Shown here: one piece after another, positions 23,963-35,441 of the stretch
Layout of the letters: each line of letters opens with the position of its first letter
Position numbering within the stretch: the first letter of the stretch is position 1
Assembly: GCA_032164295.1 (NCBI GenBank)
Contig: JAJHTX010000003.1
Span: 2,170,001 to 2,234,000 of the forward strand
DNA from: Inonotus obliquus
Taxonomy: Eukaryota; Basidiomycota; Agaricomycetes; Hymenochaetales; Hymenochaetaceae
Reading direction: 5' to 3'
DNA length: 64,000 bases
Position numbers and translations under genes: made by a program
The notes under the pieces: generated by a model
Told to the model about the DNA's origin: nothing
Database searches by the model: none
Seen by the model: the letters and a program-made list of their open reading frames with translations, nothing else

Positions 23963-24781
23963 TTACTTCAGAGGGATACTAGGCAAGAATCAGTAAGGTT
24001 GATATGCGAAGTAGATATCAAATTCACTTACAAGCGTGAGGCTAGAAGCGGTCAAGGCGATCGGCAACAGTGAGCAAAAAATCCAAGAAGATACCGAATA
24101 GTTCTGACTTACAGTGCGTAGCACCAATCTATGGAAACAAAAAGTCAAATCAGCGTCCTTGAGGTCATGGATAAGAAAACTCACACCCGGGCGACCATGC
24201 TTGACCGGCTTGTACGAGCATGAGAACTCAGCCAAGTAATGCCCCGTCATTTCCGGCTTGATCTCGACCGAGTTGAAAACCTTGCCATTGTAAATGCCGA
24301 TGACCGACCCGATCATTTCTGGTACGATAATCATGTCACGCAGGTGTGTCTTCACCACGGCGGGTTTTTCGTTCGGGGGAGCGGCCTTCTTGGCCTTGCG
24401 CAGCTTCTTGATGAGGCCCAAGGGACGCTTCTTCAGACCGCGCTGGAATCGACGACGGGCACGAGCATGAACAAGCTATTCGGAAGGATGATTATTCAGA
24501 TAATTCGAATTCAGCTCATGTCCTATATCCATACCTCAACGAACTAGAAATAATCATAGGTTAGCAACCACAAATGGGAGCAGACGGAGGACTACACACG
24601 TCTTCATTCTTCATATCCAGAAGCTTATCCAACTCTACTCCTCGGTAGGAGAAGGTACGGAAGGTCCTTTTCTTCTTGAGCTCAGCGGCGACAGTCGGAT
24701 CGGTAATATCAGCGTCAGCCTGACAAAAATCACAGAGGATTAGTATCCGGATATTGCGCATGCAGACACATTGCGTACCAT
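23963..24781 (-). CDS. RPS15: 40S ribosomal protein S15 (uS19)
   Basis: Component of the small ribosomal subunit head. Seven coding exons (24781-24779, 24719-24600, 24543-24535, 24475-24185, 24128-24113, 24041-24032, 23978-23963) give 154 residues, the expected length. Recognisable uS19 segments are [48 protein letters not shown] and [18 protein letters not shown], ending THSSRFIPLK. The first coding exon is just the start codon; two internal exons are only 9 nt (Phe-Val-Glu) and 10 nt. Every junction has canonical GT-AG ends and correct phase. It is transcribed divergently from RPP2 across about 350 nt. Confidence 0.95.
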
Positions 24782-25135
24782 CTTGTAGTAGCTGCCTTTT
24801 GGGAATGTGTTGGGATTTTGGCGGCGGCGGGACGGCGAGACGACGAAATGGATGTCAGTCACATCACGCAACACCAGGTGCTATATAGCATTACATAATG
24901 ACTCGCCTACCCGATCAGTCTACACAACTCTAATTTTCACTCATTCCTCATTCTCGGAGCAGAATCCACAAGTCTTCCCAACGGGATTAAAGGCAAGAGT
25001 ATTCTGCGCTATCGATAAACCAGTTTTTGACCCTGTTGTAGTGATTTGCGGCTGCCCAATATCATACTCATACAACAAACAGTATGCTTTATAAACTCAA
25101 TTTGTTCACGACTTTACTAACTAGCCATTTTAGAA
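24782..25135. promoter_or_regulatory. Shared divergent promoter region of RPS15 and RPP2
   Basis: 354 nt between the start codons of two ribosomal protein genes pointing away from each other. Both genes need strong coordinated expression, so a bidirectional promoter is likely. An intron-like end (ctaactagccattttag) stops 2 nt before the RPP2 start codon, suggesting a 5' UTR intron there. I do not identify a specific ribosomal-gene element. Confidence 0.45.
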
Positions 25136-25587
25136 ATGCGCTACATCGCTGCTTATCTCCTCCTCCAAATCGGTGGCAACTCGTCTCCGAGCGCGGATGA
25201 CATCAAGGGCGTGCTTGGCTCCGTTGGTGTCGAGACTGATAACGACCGACTCTCAAAACTGTTGTCCGAGCTTGAGGGCAAGGACATCTCTGAACTAGTT
25301 GCCGAAGGTTCTTCCAAATTCGCCTCGGTTCGTAGATGCATCCACTACCTATCAGTTGTGAATGCTCACTGCGGGTTATTTCAAACAGGTACCTTCTGGT
25401 GGTGCAGTTGCCGCTGCACCCGCCGCCGGTGGTGGAGCCGCAGCTGCCACAGACGCTCCCAAAGAGGAAGAAAAGGAAGAGGAGAAGGTTCGCATTACCG
25501 CTATTAAGCATTGTTGTCCTTTTCTAATCATGCACCCTTCCACAGGAGGAATCTGACGACGATATGGGCTTTGGTCTTTTCGACTAA
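25136..25587 (+). CDS. RPP2: 60S acidic ribosomal protein P2
   Basis: Stalk protein of the large ribosomal subunit that helps recruit translation factors. Three exons (25136-25327, 25389-25487, 25546-25587) give 110 residues. The N-terminal dimerisation domain begins [14 protein letters not shown] and continues [17 protein letters not shown]. It is followed by the Ala/Gly hinge, an acidic Lys/Glu run and the diagnostic C-terminal end [13 protein letters not shown]. Introns are canonical and phase 0. The P2 assignment rather than P1 rests on the [10 protein letters not shown] start. Confidence 0.95.
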
Positions 25588-26544
25588 TTTCTCCGTTGTA
25601 CCATACCTCCTCACTCTTCGCATCGCCCGCTACGGCATGTCTACTACAAGACGTTGTTGTCAGGTATACTCGATCGACACAGTGTAATGCTATTGTATCC
25701 TTTGCAATACGACGATTGTGATCGACTTGTCTTTGGCTGGCTCTATGTGAAATTTCTAGGCCAGAAATGAGGTCAATGTTCGCCTGATATCGACCATGAT
25801 GCTCGTCAGTTTCTGCTCTGAGCGGGTGACCTTGCGATTAACTCTGAGCTTGTGCTTCATCGGTATCTGCGTTACTCTTGCTGAACCTATCCTTGGGGAG
25901 CAACTCTCATGGCTCTAATTACTATTTCTATCAAGCCCAAATGTTGGCCTCCCATTCTTTCTTACGTGCTTCTGGTTATGTCCGCCACCGTAGCATTCCT
26001 CGTGGATCAATTCAACTCGACTTGGTCGCTTTCGAAGCTCTTAATGGAATCTACAACTCTTAGACGTAGATGCGGCTCAGCTCATGCGTCATCTGACGTA
26101 TCAACTCAACTCAGTACGTTACATCCATCTTCTCACTCTGATTGTTGTCTTCCCCGGCACCAAGGAGTCGACAGCGAGTGGGGCAACCAACTCCCAGTGC
26201 TAGTCTTCAAGTCCGAATCAAGGCTTTACAGGCTGTGGTACTACTGACGGTGATGCAAAGAAACTCATCAAACAGCTGTGAAATGTCAGGTTTCAATAAT
26301 CCGGTCTATCTATCTCAAGAATGCTACCTTTGGCCTCAACTTGAATACACTGTACATGTTCCGGCTGATTGTCACAGACTGTGTGTCTCCGACCTCCTTG
26401 AAGTAAGACACTCAGGAATAGCACAATCTTTTGCCATGCTCATTATTGAAACCACTGATGTTCAAGTTGAAAACAACATCATGATGGCCTGTGCCATAAT
26501 TAAAGCCCCAGGCCCGACAGACTCCCACCGACGCGTCGGGATCA
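25588..26544. other. Relic-bearing intergenic DNA
   Basis: No intact gene seen. Around 25905-26110 the plus strand reads as protein in two adjoining frames (YVRHRSIPRGSIQLDL, then DVDAAQLMRHLTYQLNS) with a frame break at about 26060, so a decayed gene is likely. I recognise no family for this part. Confidence 0.35.
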
Positions 26545-26670
26545 CATGGAAGTCACTGTATCTGAAAAGTATGACCTTGCTGTAATCGATGGCCTTGACG
26601 AATGTTCTTCACACCCCATGGATATTTATAGGCTATTTCATCCTCGAGTTTATATTCTGAGTGGGTAGTC
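26545..26670 (+). pseudogene. NACHT-type NTPase fragment
   Basis: A short plus-strand frame contains KYDLAVIDGLDECSSHP, which matches the Walker B region (hhhhDGLDEC) typical of fungal NACHT NTPases. No P-loop or downstream helical or WD40 part is in frame nearby. It is best read as a remnant of a NACHT gene. Confidence 0.5.
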
Positions 26671-27119
26671 ATACGGTATCCTGCCTAATTTATTGTACAA
26701 CACCAGGTCATCATTCTGCTAGGCAAATAACCTTCGATGAACCCACCAAATAAAGAAATAAACACACGTTACGCGTATCATCGGTAACTTCTGAAGCGAG
26801 TGAATATAAAATCAGGATTGGGTGAGAAAGCGTTCGGGAGATGTTGAAATAAGGAAAGAAAGGGCAACCAAGAAAGGGGGAATGCGACATGCTAATTCAG
26901 GGGTATTGTGTGAAGGAAGAAAAAAAGGGAGAAAGATCTCAGTAGCAAACGTAGGGGTCCAAATTAAGGACGAGAAAGTCAAGGTAAGATCAATAACGTT
27001 CAAAAATACAGAGATGCGGGAAACAATGTATGGGAAGAGCATGATTTAAAGGAGTGAATTAAGTGCTAGGAATCCCGCACTAGGTTAGCAAGATATAGCT
27101 CAGAGTGCGACATGCGTGG
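26671..27119. other. Gene-free flank
   Basis: No supportable gene; purine-rich on the plus strand. Probably the downstream flank and 3' UTR of the RhoGAP gene. Confidence 0.4.
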
Positions 27120-30100
27120 TCATGTCCGAGAAGGTCCATGACCATTTGGTGCAACTAAACTCCGCCCAAGTTCTCCACTGCTCCGGGGGGTATATGACCT
27201 AGGTGAGGTACTTGGAACGAACGGTGAACCCTGATTCGGTTGTGAGTTTGAACCAGGCATAGTCAATGGCTGCATCCAGTTTTCCTGTGAGGAATATCCG
27301 AAGGATTGTACTGTCGGCAAAGGTCCGTTAGTTCCCGGGTGAGAGAAAGGCTGATGAGGTAAACGTGGTTGTGGCTGAGGAGATTGCTGTCGTGACGTAT
27401 GCCCATTCCGCATCGGTGGAGGTGGTTGATCAGAAGGGGAACCCGAGCCTGTTTGGCCTTGCCCACGATCTTGAATGAAGTATCCATTCCGAGCAGCAGT
27501 TAAGGGCGTTCCAGGGTCAGCGTAAGGTTGCCGGCCCCGCGTCATCGCAGGATCAGACCTCTGCGTCGCTAGACGAGGGTCACTCGTGTCTCGTGAATAA
27601 CCTCCACTTCCACCGGATCCTCCTCCGTTGCTTGAGCCCAACACTGGCGAAGTAAGTCCTTGGGGTGTCCGACCATTCGTGCGCACTCGATGGTATGCAT
27701 CGCACTTCTTCAAGAATTCCTTACTGGGTAGCTCCATTGCACCACCAAAGTAATCCTGGTCCCGCAATAGAGGCAGGAACTCATCTGGTACGAGGAAGAA
27801 CTCATCTTGGTGTTCTAAGAGCGAGTCCATTACGCGAATGCTCTCGAAACTCTCCAAACGCACTGTGTCGGTTCCCTTTGCCGGGGAGCTGCGGAAAATA
27901 TTCGGACTAATCACCGTTGCCAGGTTATGCAAGTCCATCTTGTTTCCGGTCTCCTCGTCAACATGCGAGAATGATGCAACCCATTTAAGGAATGTAAAGA
28001 GGACCTCCACCGTGTCTCGGTTGCCTTTGGGAAGCAATAACATTACCAGATGGAGACATCGTACCCGTTCCGCCTCATTCGGTAGATCTGATGAGGCAGA
28101 TAAGTTGTCCATGTAAGGGCATCGTAAACAATTATGATACTTACTTTCGGCAGCCATAAACAAGCGATAGAGTTTGTAAGTCATCAAGGGCTCTGGCAGC
28201 GACTTCAAGAACTTCTTCAGCAAAGCCGCAAGTTGCACAGGATTGTCTTGGGTCAGGTCCACTGATGATGGGTCGCGATCGATCGCTTCTGTTAGCTCAT
28301 TTAATCTCCGAATGTTCCCATTCTTGCGGAAGATGCCCTCAACGGACATATCTGATGAAAAAATTTCGGTGAGTTGAAGAAACAGCAACAAGAGATGGCT
28401 TACCCATCTGTCGCATGGCAGAGATAACATCATCAATGAAGCTTGGCACCCTCAAGCTTGCACGGGAGGCACCGAGCACCGAGTCCGCCGCTTCCTTCTC
28501 GAGAAGGATCTCTAATGGGACACCGAAGACTCCTGATTGAACTGGTGTCATTAGAAAGCACAATCAAACAATTGATGGAGCCACATGCCTTTCTTTTGCT
28601 TGTCCTTCTTGAAAAATTTATTCCAGAACCCGCCCTTCTTAACTTCGATGAATTCTAGGAGATCTTCGAGCTCGTATTCGTTCTTTAACGGCGAACGGCT
28701 TAGTGCTAACAGCGCAGCATGTTTAGTGATCATCAGCTCCAGAGGTGTCAGCTCCGCAATCGTCGGAACAGTGCTCTGAGATGGCAGCGCTCGATGTTGC
28801 TTGCGCGCTTCCTCCGCCTCAATGACGTGAGGAATATCAGCAAGTGTTATTCCATCCTGTGGAACCGTCATTGGGGTTTCGTCAGCGCCACCTGACGGCG
28901 AATTCGGCGCAGAATCATCCACAATCATCACTCCTGTATTGTTACGAGCGAAGCTTGGACGAAGCATCTGTCCCTTATCATCAAAGAGGTTCCCAGGAAG
29001 ATTACCTGGAGCTGCTAGCCGAGGCCGAGCCTGCTCTTGCTGGGACAATGGTGACGTCGGAGCGCCATACACGTTCATTGCTTGACCCTGTCGAGTCGGG
29101 CGCAACAAAGTGGCCGATGGTGTTGCGGTTTGCGCCTGCGCGGGGGGTACGGGACCTCTCTGAGTAGTGACGTTTGCAACGCTGGTGGGTTGAGCTGTCT
29201 TCCCGGACGGGGACTCCACAACTGTCGACCGCATGGGTCGGCGAGCTGATATCCTGCGGTCTATCTGAACTGATGATTTCATTCGAACACTTTCACTGGA
29301 TTCACGATATGATTGTTGCTCCAATGCGTCTGGAACTTGGAGCTGAGTGGAAGAGGCGGCTACAAATGGCACTCAGTAGACAGTCCTGAATAGATCATGA
29401 AATCTCCACTCACGCGTTGATGGAGGGACAAGAAGACCCCTTCTCTTCAATAAGTACGACAATCGTCGCAGCGCCACGTTGAGCAAGAAGGCATACTGCT
29501 CGAGTCTCGTCACGGGTTGGAATCCGCCGACACATCCGGGGCGCTGATGATCCAAGCAGAATACTGCTGTTGGGACAGGCCCATAAGACGATTCTTTTGC
29601 CGTCTGCATCTCGTACACGAAAATATCAACGTTCGCAGGCGGTCGCCGTACAGTGGACACTTTCGGTGGTGCAGCCTCCTTTTCATCGGAATTCGGCTCC
29701 TTTGCCGCCTCTTTCGGGACGGGCGGTGCAGATGCTTTACCACACGTGGTGCACTGCAAGCACTGGGAATGCCAACGTTGGTATGTTCCGAGCCGCGCGC
29801 AATCCTCCTCAACCGTGGCCTCGCATTTGACACAAAGATCCGAGGGAGGTTTGATTGAAAGACGCTCTGCCAATGGAAGGGAAGTTTCGGGAGATTCGTT
29901 GAATGGTGACTCCCCTGCGAACTCAGGCGCCAAGCTCTTGAAACCATATGTTACGTCTTGCGTGCTGACTGCACCGCCATGGTCGCCTGGATGCTTTTCA
30001 CCACCTCGGATCACTCGCCTCGCACTTGGATTGCCTCCCTCTACAGCAAGGAGGTGTAGCTTATCCAAAAAGCTAGTCATGGCTTCTCGCACATTATGAT

Positions 30101-31950
30101 CACGTTCAAGCTTGAGGCTCCCCGTTAGTGCTATTCGGATGAGGATCTTCAAATAATGGGCGAGACCAGTAACAAGAGCCAAAAGTTCTTGCGTCATGCC
30201 TGTTCGTCGTTGGCTCTCTTGAGGCTTTGAAAGAAGCGTGAACAGATCGACTGTCTTTCGGCATAGTAGACGTGCTTCGCGGACATGCGACATGCCTTCA
30301 AGACAAAAGTCAGGACATTGTCATCTCCTGTATCAGAAGCGATTCGCTTGCCTTTCAAATTGAGCCGAGAAAAGCATGTCTCCAAGTCGTCAATAGTCGC
30401 GAACAAGACTTCCACGTGCAAAATGAACTTCTCTGCCATACGAATAGCCTCCAGGTATTGTCCATTGCTAACTTGCCTCAGCATATCAGAGATGCAGGCG
30501 GCACTTGATTCTTCAAAGGCCGAAAGTACTCTGCTAATTGCTGAGCTCAATCCGGTATGGACAAAGACGAATGACTTACGTCCAGATTCGATACACCTGC
30601 TGCTCCATTCGTGCCTGTTTATTCTTCAGTGACTGAGGGTTCTCCTTGTCCTCCTCTTCTTTCCAAGGCGGTTCACTAATATCAACCATTGAAGCATTTG
30701 AACTTGTTGGTCTCCTCGAGCTTATTTTGACATTCCAAAACTGAGTATTTCTAGATGTCAGCATGAATCCGCTTCAAAACATTGGTATCCTACCTTGTTG
30801 ATCATGTAGCATTCCGGATGCCAGCATTCGTCACGATTGTTGCGATTGATTTCCACAAACTGTTTCAAGATCGCGCTATTGCATCCCGCGCATTTGGTAG
30901 CGAAGCGAGTTGAGTAATGAAAATGGCAGTAAACGTCATTTTCGTGCTCGTAGTAGGAATCTTGTGGACCGAACACAGTGGGGCACACCGAACACGTAAA
31001 ATGCTCGACGTGGTACTTTTTGTCTGAATTCCACCAATCAGAGATCGGAGACTATGGATAAGCAAGCTTCTACTCACTACATGCCGTGATGTAACTTCCT
31101 CTTAACGCCTGGGTACACTTCGCACAGATGAGATTCAGTCGGCGAAAATAGTCCCGCTCGCATAACGGCTGTTGCTTGCCGTCGGGGCCATCAATCGGGA
31201 AGAATTTTGACGCAACCACGGCATCACAATCCTATCAGTTGCTCAGCGACTGAAAAAGTAGACCAAGAAAAAGCGAAGACCTACCCTGCACTTAAAGCAA
31301 GGAAGATGCCAAACGTTCCCCAATGCCCTGACAAAAGCGCCTTCCAACGGCAGAGAGCATGCTGCACATACAGCGGAGCCAGTCGGAGAAGCAGCGGACG
31401 AGCTAGCAACTTTTGAAGCGCTGCCCGAAGGTGTAGAGGACAGGGATGTCATGCTTGAACGCTTGAGAGTTGAATCGTCTGCTCTGCCCGACCCATCCTC
31501 GGAATGATTGGAAGAAGATGCACCGCTTCGGTTATCGTTAGGCGTTAACGGCCGACTAAGAGCTTGGAAATTAGGCATGGGACTGCCGTTTGGGCTTGCA
31601 GTTGCAACCATGTTATCTGGACGCCCATGGTTCAAATCTTCGCTACGTGCATGCGGATGCGAATCATAGTCGGCATGCAGATTCCTCCTCTCCAGTTCAT
31701 TCGCGCTGCTAACGGTCAAGGAGCGTGTCGGAGGAGCTAGTTTCGCCTGAGTTCGAACAGTGGTATCCGACGGAGACGATCGCATAGCATCGAGCTGATG
31801 AGCGTTGTGTTGCTGCTGCAACTGGGAGTGGTAGTCCCTGAGTAACTGGTGCTGGCTGAGTTGCTGTCCTCCGCCGGGTAGCGCAGGATCCATGAGAAGA
31901 GCGTCGGCGAATGAGTACAAGTATTGAAGTAGAGCAGGAGGGTACGCCGG
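27120..31950 (-). CDS. LIM-domain Rho GTPase-activating protein (Rga1/Rga2-like)
   Basis: Stimulates GTP hydrolysis by Rho/Cdc42 GTPases, acting on polarity, septation and cell wall signalling. A Ser-rich N-terminal region (31920-31420) is followed by LIM zinc fingers: VCAACSLPLEG...HLPCFKC, LICAKCTQALRGSY, FTCSVCPTVFG, and FATKCAGC...ECWHPECY. A helical middle region follows. The RhoGAP domain (about 28560-27790) has the arginine finger in EGIFRKNGNIRR, then KKFLKSLPEPLMTYKLY and LHNLATVISPNIFR. The C-terminal tail is Pro/Gln/Ser-rich. The order LIM-LIM-RhoGAP is that of yeast Rga1/Rga2. The 5' end is uncertain: coding sequence reaches an acceptor at 31951, and the first exon upstream was not found; the first internal Met is at 31893. 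About ten introns, not all resolved. Confidence 0.87.
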
Positions 31951-32326
31951 CTAAAGAAGAATAAATTAGCGACCTTTTGGTGTGTCAATGCGTTGCCGAT
32001 GCCGCGTTGTCGCCAAGCTGCTACACGTCAGGACTCGTGCGATATAAGTGATGGAACGCAGCAAAGAGATGAGAGTTGTGTGGTTGAGGATGCTTGGGAG
32101 GAGGAGGGAGGAGATGGTGAATGTCACATCCACTCACTGGAGCTGGTGATGAAGGTATTAGCTACGGTCCAGACTGTCACACCATAACGCCCACGTGTTC
32201 TCGTGTCCCTTGATTTCTCGTCTATTATCCCTCCTAACAACTAATGCTACCTCTCCTTTCTCCATATTCCAACTATACTCAGTACTAGTCACAGGGATTC
32301 ATTGGCAGCGTTCCAACATATTTACC
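31951..32326. promoter_or_regulatory. Upstream region of the RhoGAP gene
   Basis: Presumably holds the missing first exon and promoter of the minus-strand RhoGAP. A donor-like sequence and candidate start codons exist near 32120-32150, but I could not choose one. No other gene is seen. Confidence 0.3.
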
Positions 32327-32948
32327 ATGTCTTCAACAGCGAACCATTTCGTTTATCCACAGTCGTCGGCAGTCTCTTCGGCAGAATGTGTTTACTTTCT
32401 TCATGACGATGATTATGTATTCAGACATTTTGTAAGGGTGGATTCAGATAACAAGTCATGTCTAATCGGTAAGCATGTCGACCGACGATGTGGGAGTCTT
32501 TGAATCTATTCTAGCTTCTAGATTGCATGCTACTCTAGCTAACAACTTTTAATGTGTCTCTGAGCTGAGTGAGCTGATGCTCAAAAAGCACTGGGGAAAG
32601 GCAGGTAGAAAGAACAGGCTGTGGGATCGCTCATCAGAGTCGTATCCTTATACCTAGCAACGACCGTTCTTTGCACCTTTTGGCGATGACGATCAATCCT
32701 TCCCTCTCCTCCTGTAGACCTTCGAATTTGCCTTCGTGGATAGTGGACAAAGCTGACGGTACTACTATGGGCCGCTTTCTGGCCGACTCCTCAACGATTC
32801 AAGCGAATCATACGACGACGAACTCCGGGTGCATTTCATGATCCCACGCACGAATCTATTAAGGCAGAATCCGTTAACAAGACTGCCTAACGAAGCACAG
32901 GTGACAAAAAATACCTTCCTATTTACTGAGCTCATTGCACTTGTGTAA
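32327..32948 (+). pseudogene. Possible small gene or pseudogene, unrecognised
   Basis: An ATG at 32327 opens MSSTANHFVYPQSSAVSSAE and reaches a good donor (GTAAGC at 32469). Further on, 32715-32755 and 32758-32948 read as ordinary protein (AFVDSGQS; then SYDDELRVHFMIPRTNLLRQ), but an in-frame stop separates them and no clean splice fixes it. No domain is recognised. It may be a decayed or lineage-specific gene. Confidence 0.3.
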
Positions 32949-33256
32949 GCTCGGCATTTCACGCGGCTCTGTCGGCTTCTCTCCACCTGTAACCTGCCAA
33001 ATCGGGAATGACGTGCCGGACACATACGCATACAGTCATCATTCAGTCATTCACTGCGCGCACGGCAGACCGAACCACGGATGCCGATTCGATTCGTAAT
33101 AGCCGTCGTGCTTGCGCAACCCGCAGTTTGCGGCAGACTCTCCCGTATAAAAAAATCCCTGTAATGCTTCTTCCAAGGTTCCTTCACACATCCCATCTCC
33201 GATCTTGAGCTACCTGAAACTTCACTTGACTCCTTACGCACGTAACCGAATACGAC

Positions 33257-33990
33257 ATGCCTCCAGGCTGGTACGGCGGCTACTACCATCCCAACACTCA
33301 CTACATCTACGGCGCACGCTGCAGATTCTTCCCGCGCCTCTTCTGGTTCGCTCTCGGTGCCGGTGCATACGCATATTGGTCGAGATGCGACGAGAGACAT
33401 CGTAGTTTAGCAGGTCATAATGGAGAGTGGAGACATTGGTCAAATAGTCACTGGGGTTGCCATCGCCCTCGTGACCAGCTGCAGCAGCAGCGACAACAAC
33501 AGCAGCAAGGATGGAATGCGCCAAGTGTCCCCGCTCAACCTACCCAGCAGCCAGTTGCTTCACCCGTAGCACCTGCCCCTCCGACGACCCCAGTCACGGA
33601 GCAAGTTCGACCACCAGCTCCGGCCTACTCTCCGAGCTCGGCCGAACAGAACTCGACTGAGTGGCAGACTGAACGATTCCGTGAAGCAAGCAAACAAGCT
33701 AGCGAAACAGTGCGTACATGTCCTCCAATACAATAGGTTACATAAATTTATTCCCCGATTTCCAGGTATCTGAGATGTCGGAAAAGGCGATTGATGCTTT
33801 GATGGCCAACCTGCAGACGTTAAAAGCTGTGAGCTCATTCCACTTTTATACGATAGCCTTGGACGCTGACTTTAATTTTCAGAAAATCACGGAAGCGAGA
33901 GAGACACGAGAGAGGGACCGATCCCACTACGAGCAACGCAATGATAAACAAGGTCCGGGGGACAACTCACCCCCAGGGCGCCTAGTTTAA
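33257..33990 (+). CDS. Small W/Y/H-rich membrane-associated protein, unknown function
   Basis: I do not recognise this as a named family. Three exons (33257-33709, 33766-33828, 33883-33990) give 207 residues. The N-terminus is rich in Tyr, Trp, His and Gly (PPGWYGGYYHPNTHYIYGA), followed by one hydrophobic segment (about residues 24-41, FFPRLFWFALGAGAYAYW) suited to a membrane anchor. Then come a Gln-rich run (about residues 75-85), a Pro/Ala-rich spacer, and a charged helical C-terminus likely to form a coiled coil. Introns are canonical and phase 0. It reads as a basidiomycete-type single-pass protein; orientation in the membrane cannot be told. Confidence 0.7.
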
Positions 33991-34278
33991 ATATGCCAAG
34001 TCTAGTTCTTGCTAAGTAATTCTTGTGATTTTTGCTTATGATCCTTCACTCCTTCTGCTTAATACTTATTGAATGTATCGTCACGGCCAGTTGTACCACA
34101 ATTTAATCCCATGAAGATTCATACAAGAAAGACAGCGCACTGTTTACGGTCGCTAGACCTAGACAAAAGGCATTCGTCAAGCAACTTCGGGCTTGTGCTC
34201 CATTCCCCTGCTGGCACGCCATGTCTCTGGTCCCTACACGATGCATCAACATCTTTTGGAAGTCCTCTCCTTGAACAC

Positions 34279-35441
34279 TCATCCACTCACCGTCCTATTC
34301 TTGATCCTCTGATTCTTGATCCTCCTCGCAAACCACTCACTAGCAGTCGCATCGGGATAAAACCTCTTCCTCTCCTCTTCACCCATCCTCGCAACAGCAT
34401 CACTAACCGCCTCGCTCTCCTCAACAAGCGGCCTCAGATACACGTCGCTTTCAGGACGCGTAAAGAACACAAGCGACCAACGCGTAAACGCTGCTTGTGC
34501 GCCTGGTGGAGGTACGACGCGATGCAGGTTGGATCGAAGGATACCACCGGAGAGTAAAGTGAGAGTATCTCCGACGTTGCAAATTGCATGTCCTGGGAGT
34601 GGACGAACGTATTGCCAAGTTGAACTACCTGGAGGGAGAACTTGGAGACCACCAAGTCGGTTATGTAGGAAGGAGAGAGAACCAAAGTCTGTATGCGCTC
34701 CAAGTGCGGCTTTATCTTTCTCGCTAGTCGGATCGACATCGCGCTTTGGAGGATTCTTAATGCATCGTGCCTCTGAACCGCTAGGCCTATCGAGGGAGTG
34801 AAGGTTTAGAAGTGTTCCTACTGGAAGACCGAGTTTCTTTTCGAAGATCGACAAGATGGTATTGTTCACTTCAAGGGACTTGCGAACGAAAGGCTTAATC
34901 GTCGATTCCATACGGTTATTCACTGTCGAAGGATAGGTCCGATGAACCACTTTTGGATACGCTAGAGCGTCGTCCTTGGAAACGTTTATGAACTCGACCG
35001 TGTCTAGGTTTCCTTGCTCGTCTGTAGCGTTTGCTCCCGCTACTTTGTACCTTCGACAATACGTTCAGCCGGAGGTATGGGAGAGAAGGAAGGGAATTCG
35101 ACATACCCAAAGGACTGTCCATTATCGCCTTGCTCATACTTCATTTTCTCTTCCAACGGAAGCCACATAGTCTCAGCTCCCATCTCGAACATCTCTTCGA
35201 CTTCATTATCAGCACCATGGTTCTTCAAGCTGGTAGACGATAAACACAACTCTCAGAATCTCATCCTAGGAAATCCAAGATTGGTGTCGACAACTTACTA
35301 CCAGAACCCGAGTCCAGTCGCAGCTGTCCAAAGATTCTCGACCTCCTGACCATCTCCGGCTTTGATGAGCTCGTAGTCGACCACGAGTAATGGGTGTGTG
35401 GGCACGTTGTCGGGGAACGGTGGAAGCTCGATTCCAGGCAT
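34279..35441 (-). CDS. Isopenicillin-N-synthase-like Fe(II)/2-oxoglutarate oxygenase
   Basis: Non-haem iron dioxygenase of the plant-type 2OG-Fe(II) / IPNS superfamily, oxidising an unknown small molecule. Three exons (35441-35299, 35229-35107, 35050-34279) give 345 residues, the usual size. The N-terminal DIOX_N part runs from MPGIELPPFPDNVP through WYLKNHG. The iron ligands are visible: HTD in LGAHTDFGSLSFL (about residue 215) and the distal His in SNLHRVVPPPG, followed by the 2-oxoglutarate-binding R-x-S in RWSLVFF. Intron 2 starts with GTATGT inside the apparent YVEF segment; removing it restores the frame, so there is no frameshift. No clustered biosynthetic genes are adjacent, so a secondary-metabolite role is not supported. 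Confidence 0.88.

Noticed and set aside
35040..35249. Apparent frameshift in the IPNS-like oxygenase
   Set aside because: Resolved by an intron with a strong GTATGT donor at 35106 and acceptor at 35051; the joined sequence reads the conserved FGYKVAGANA.
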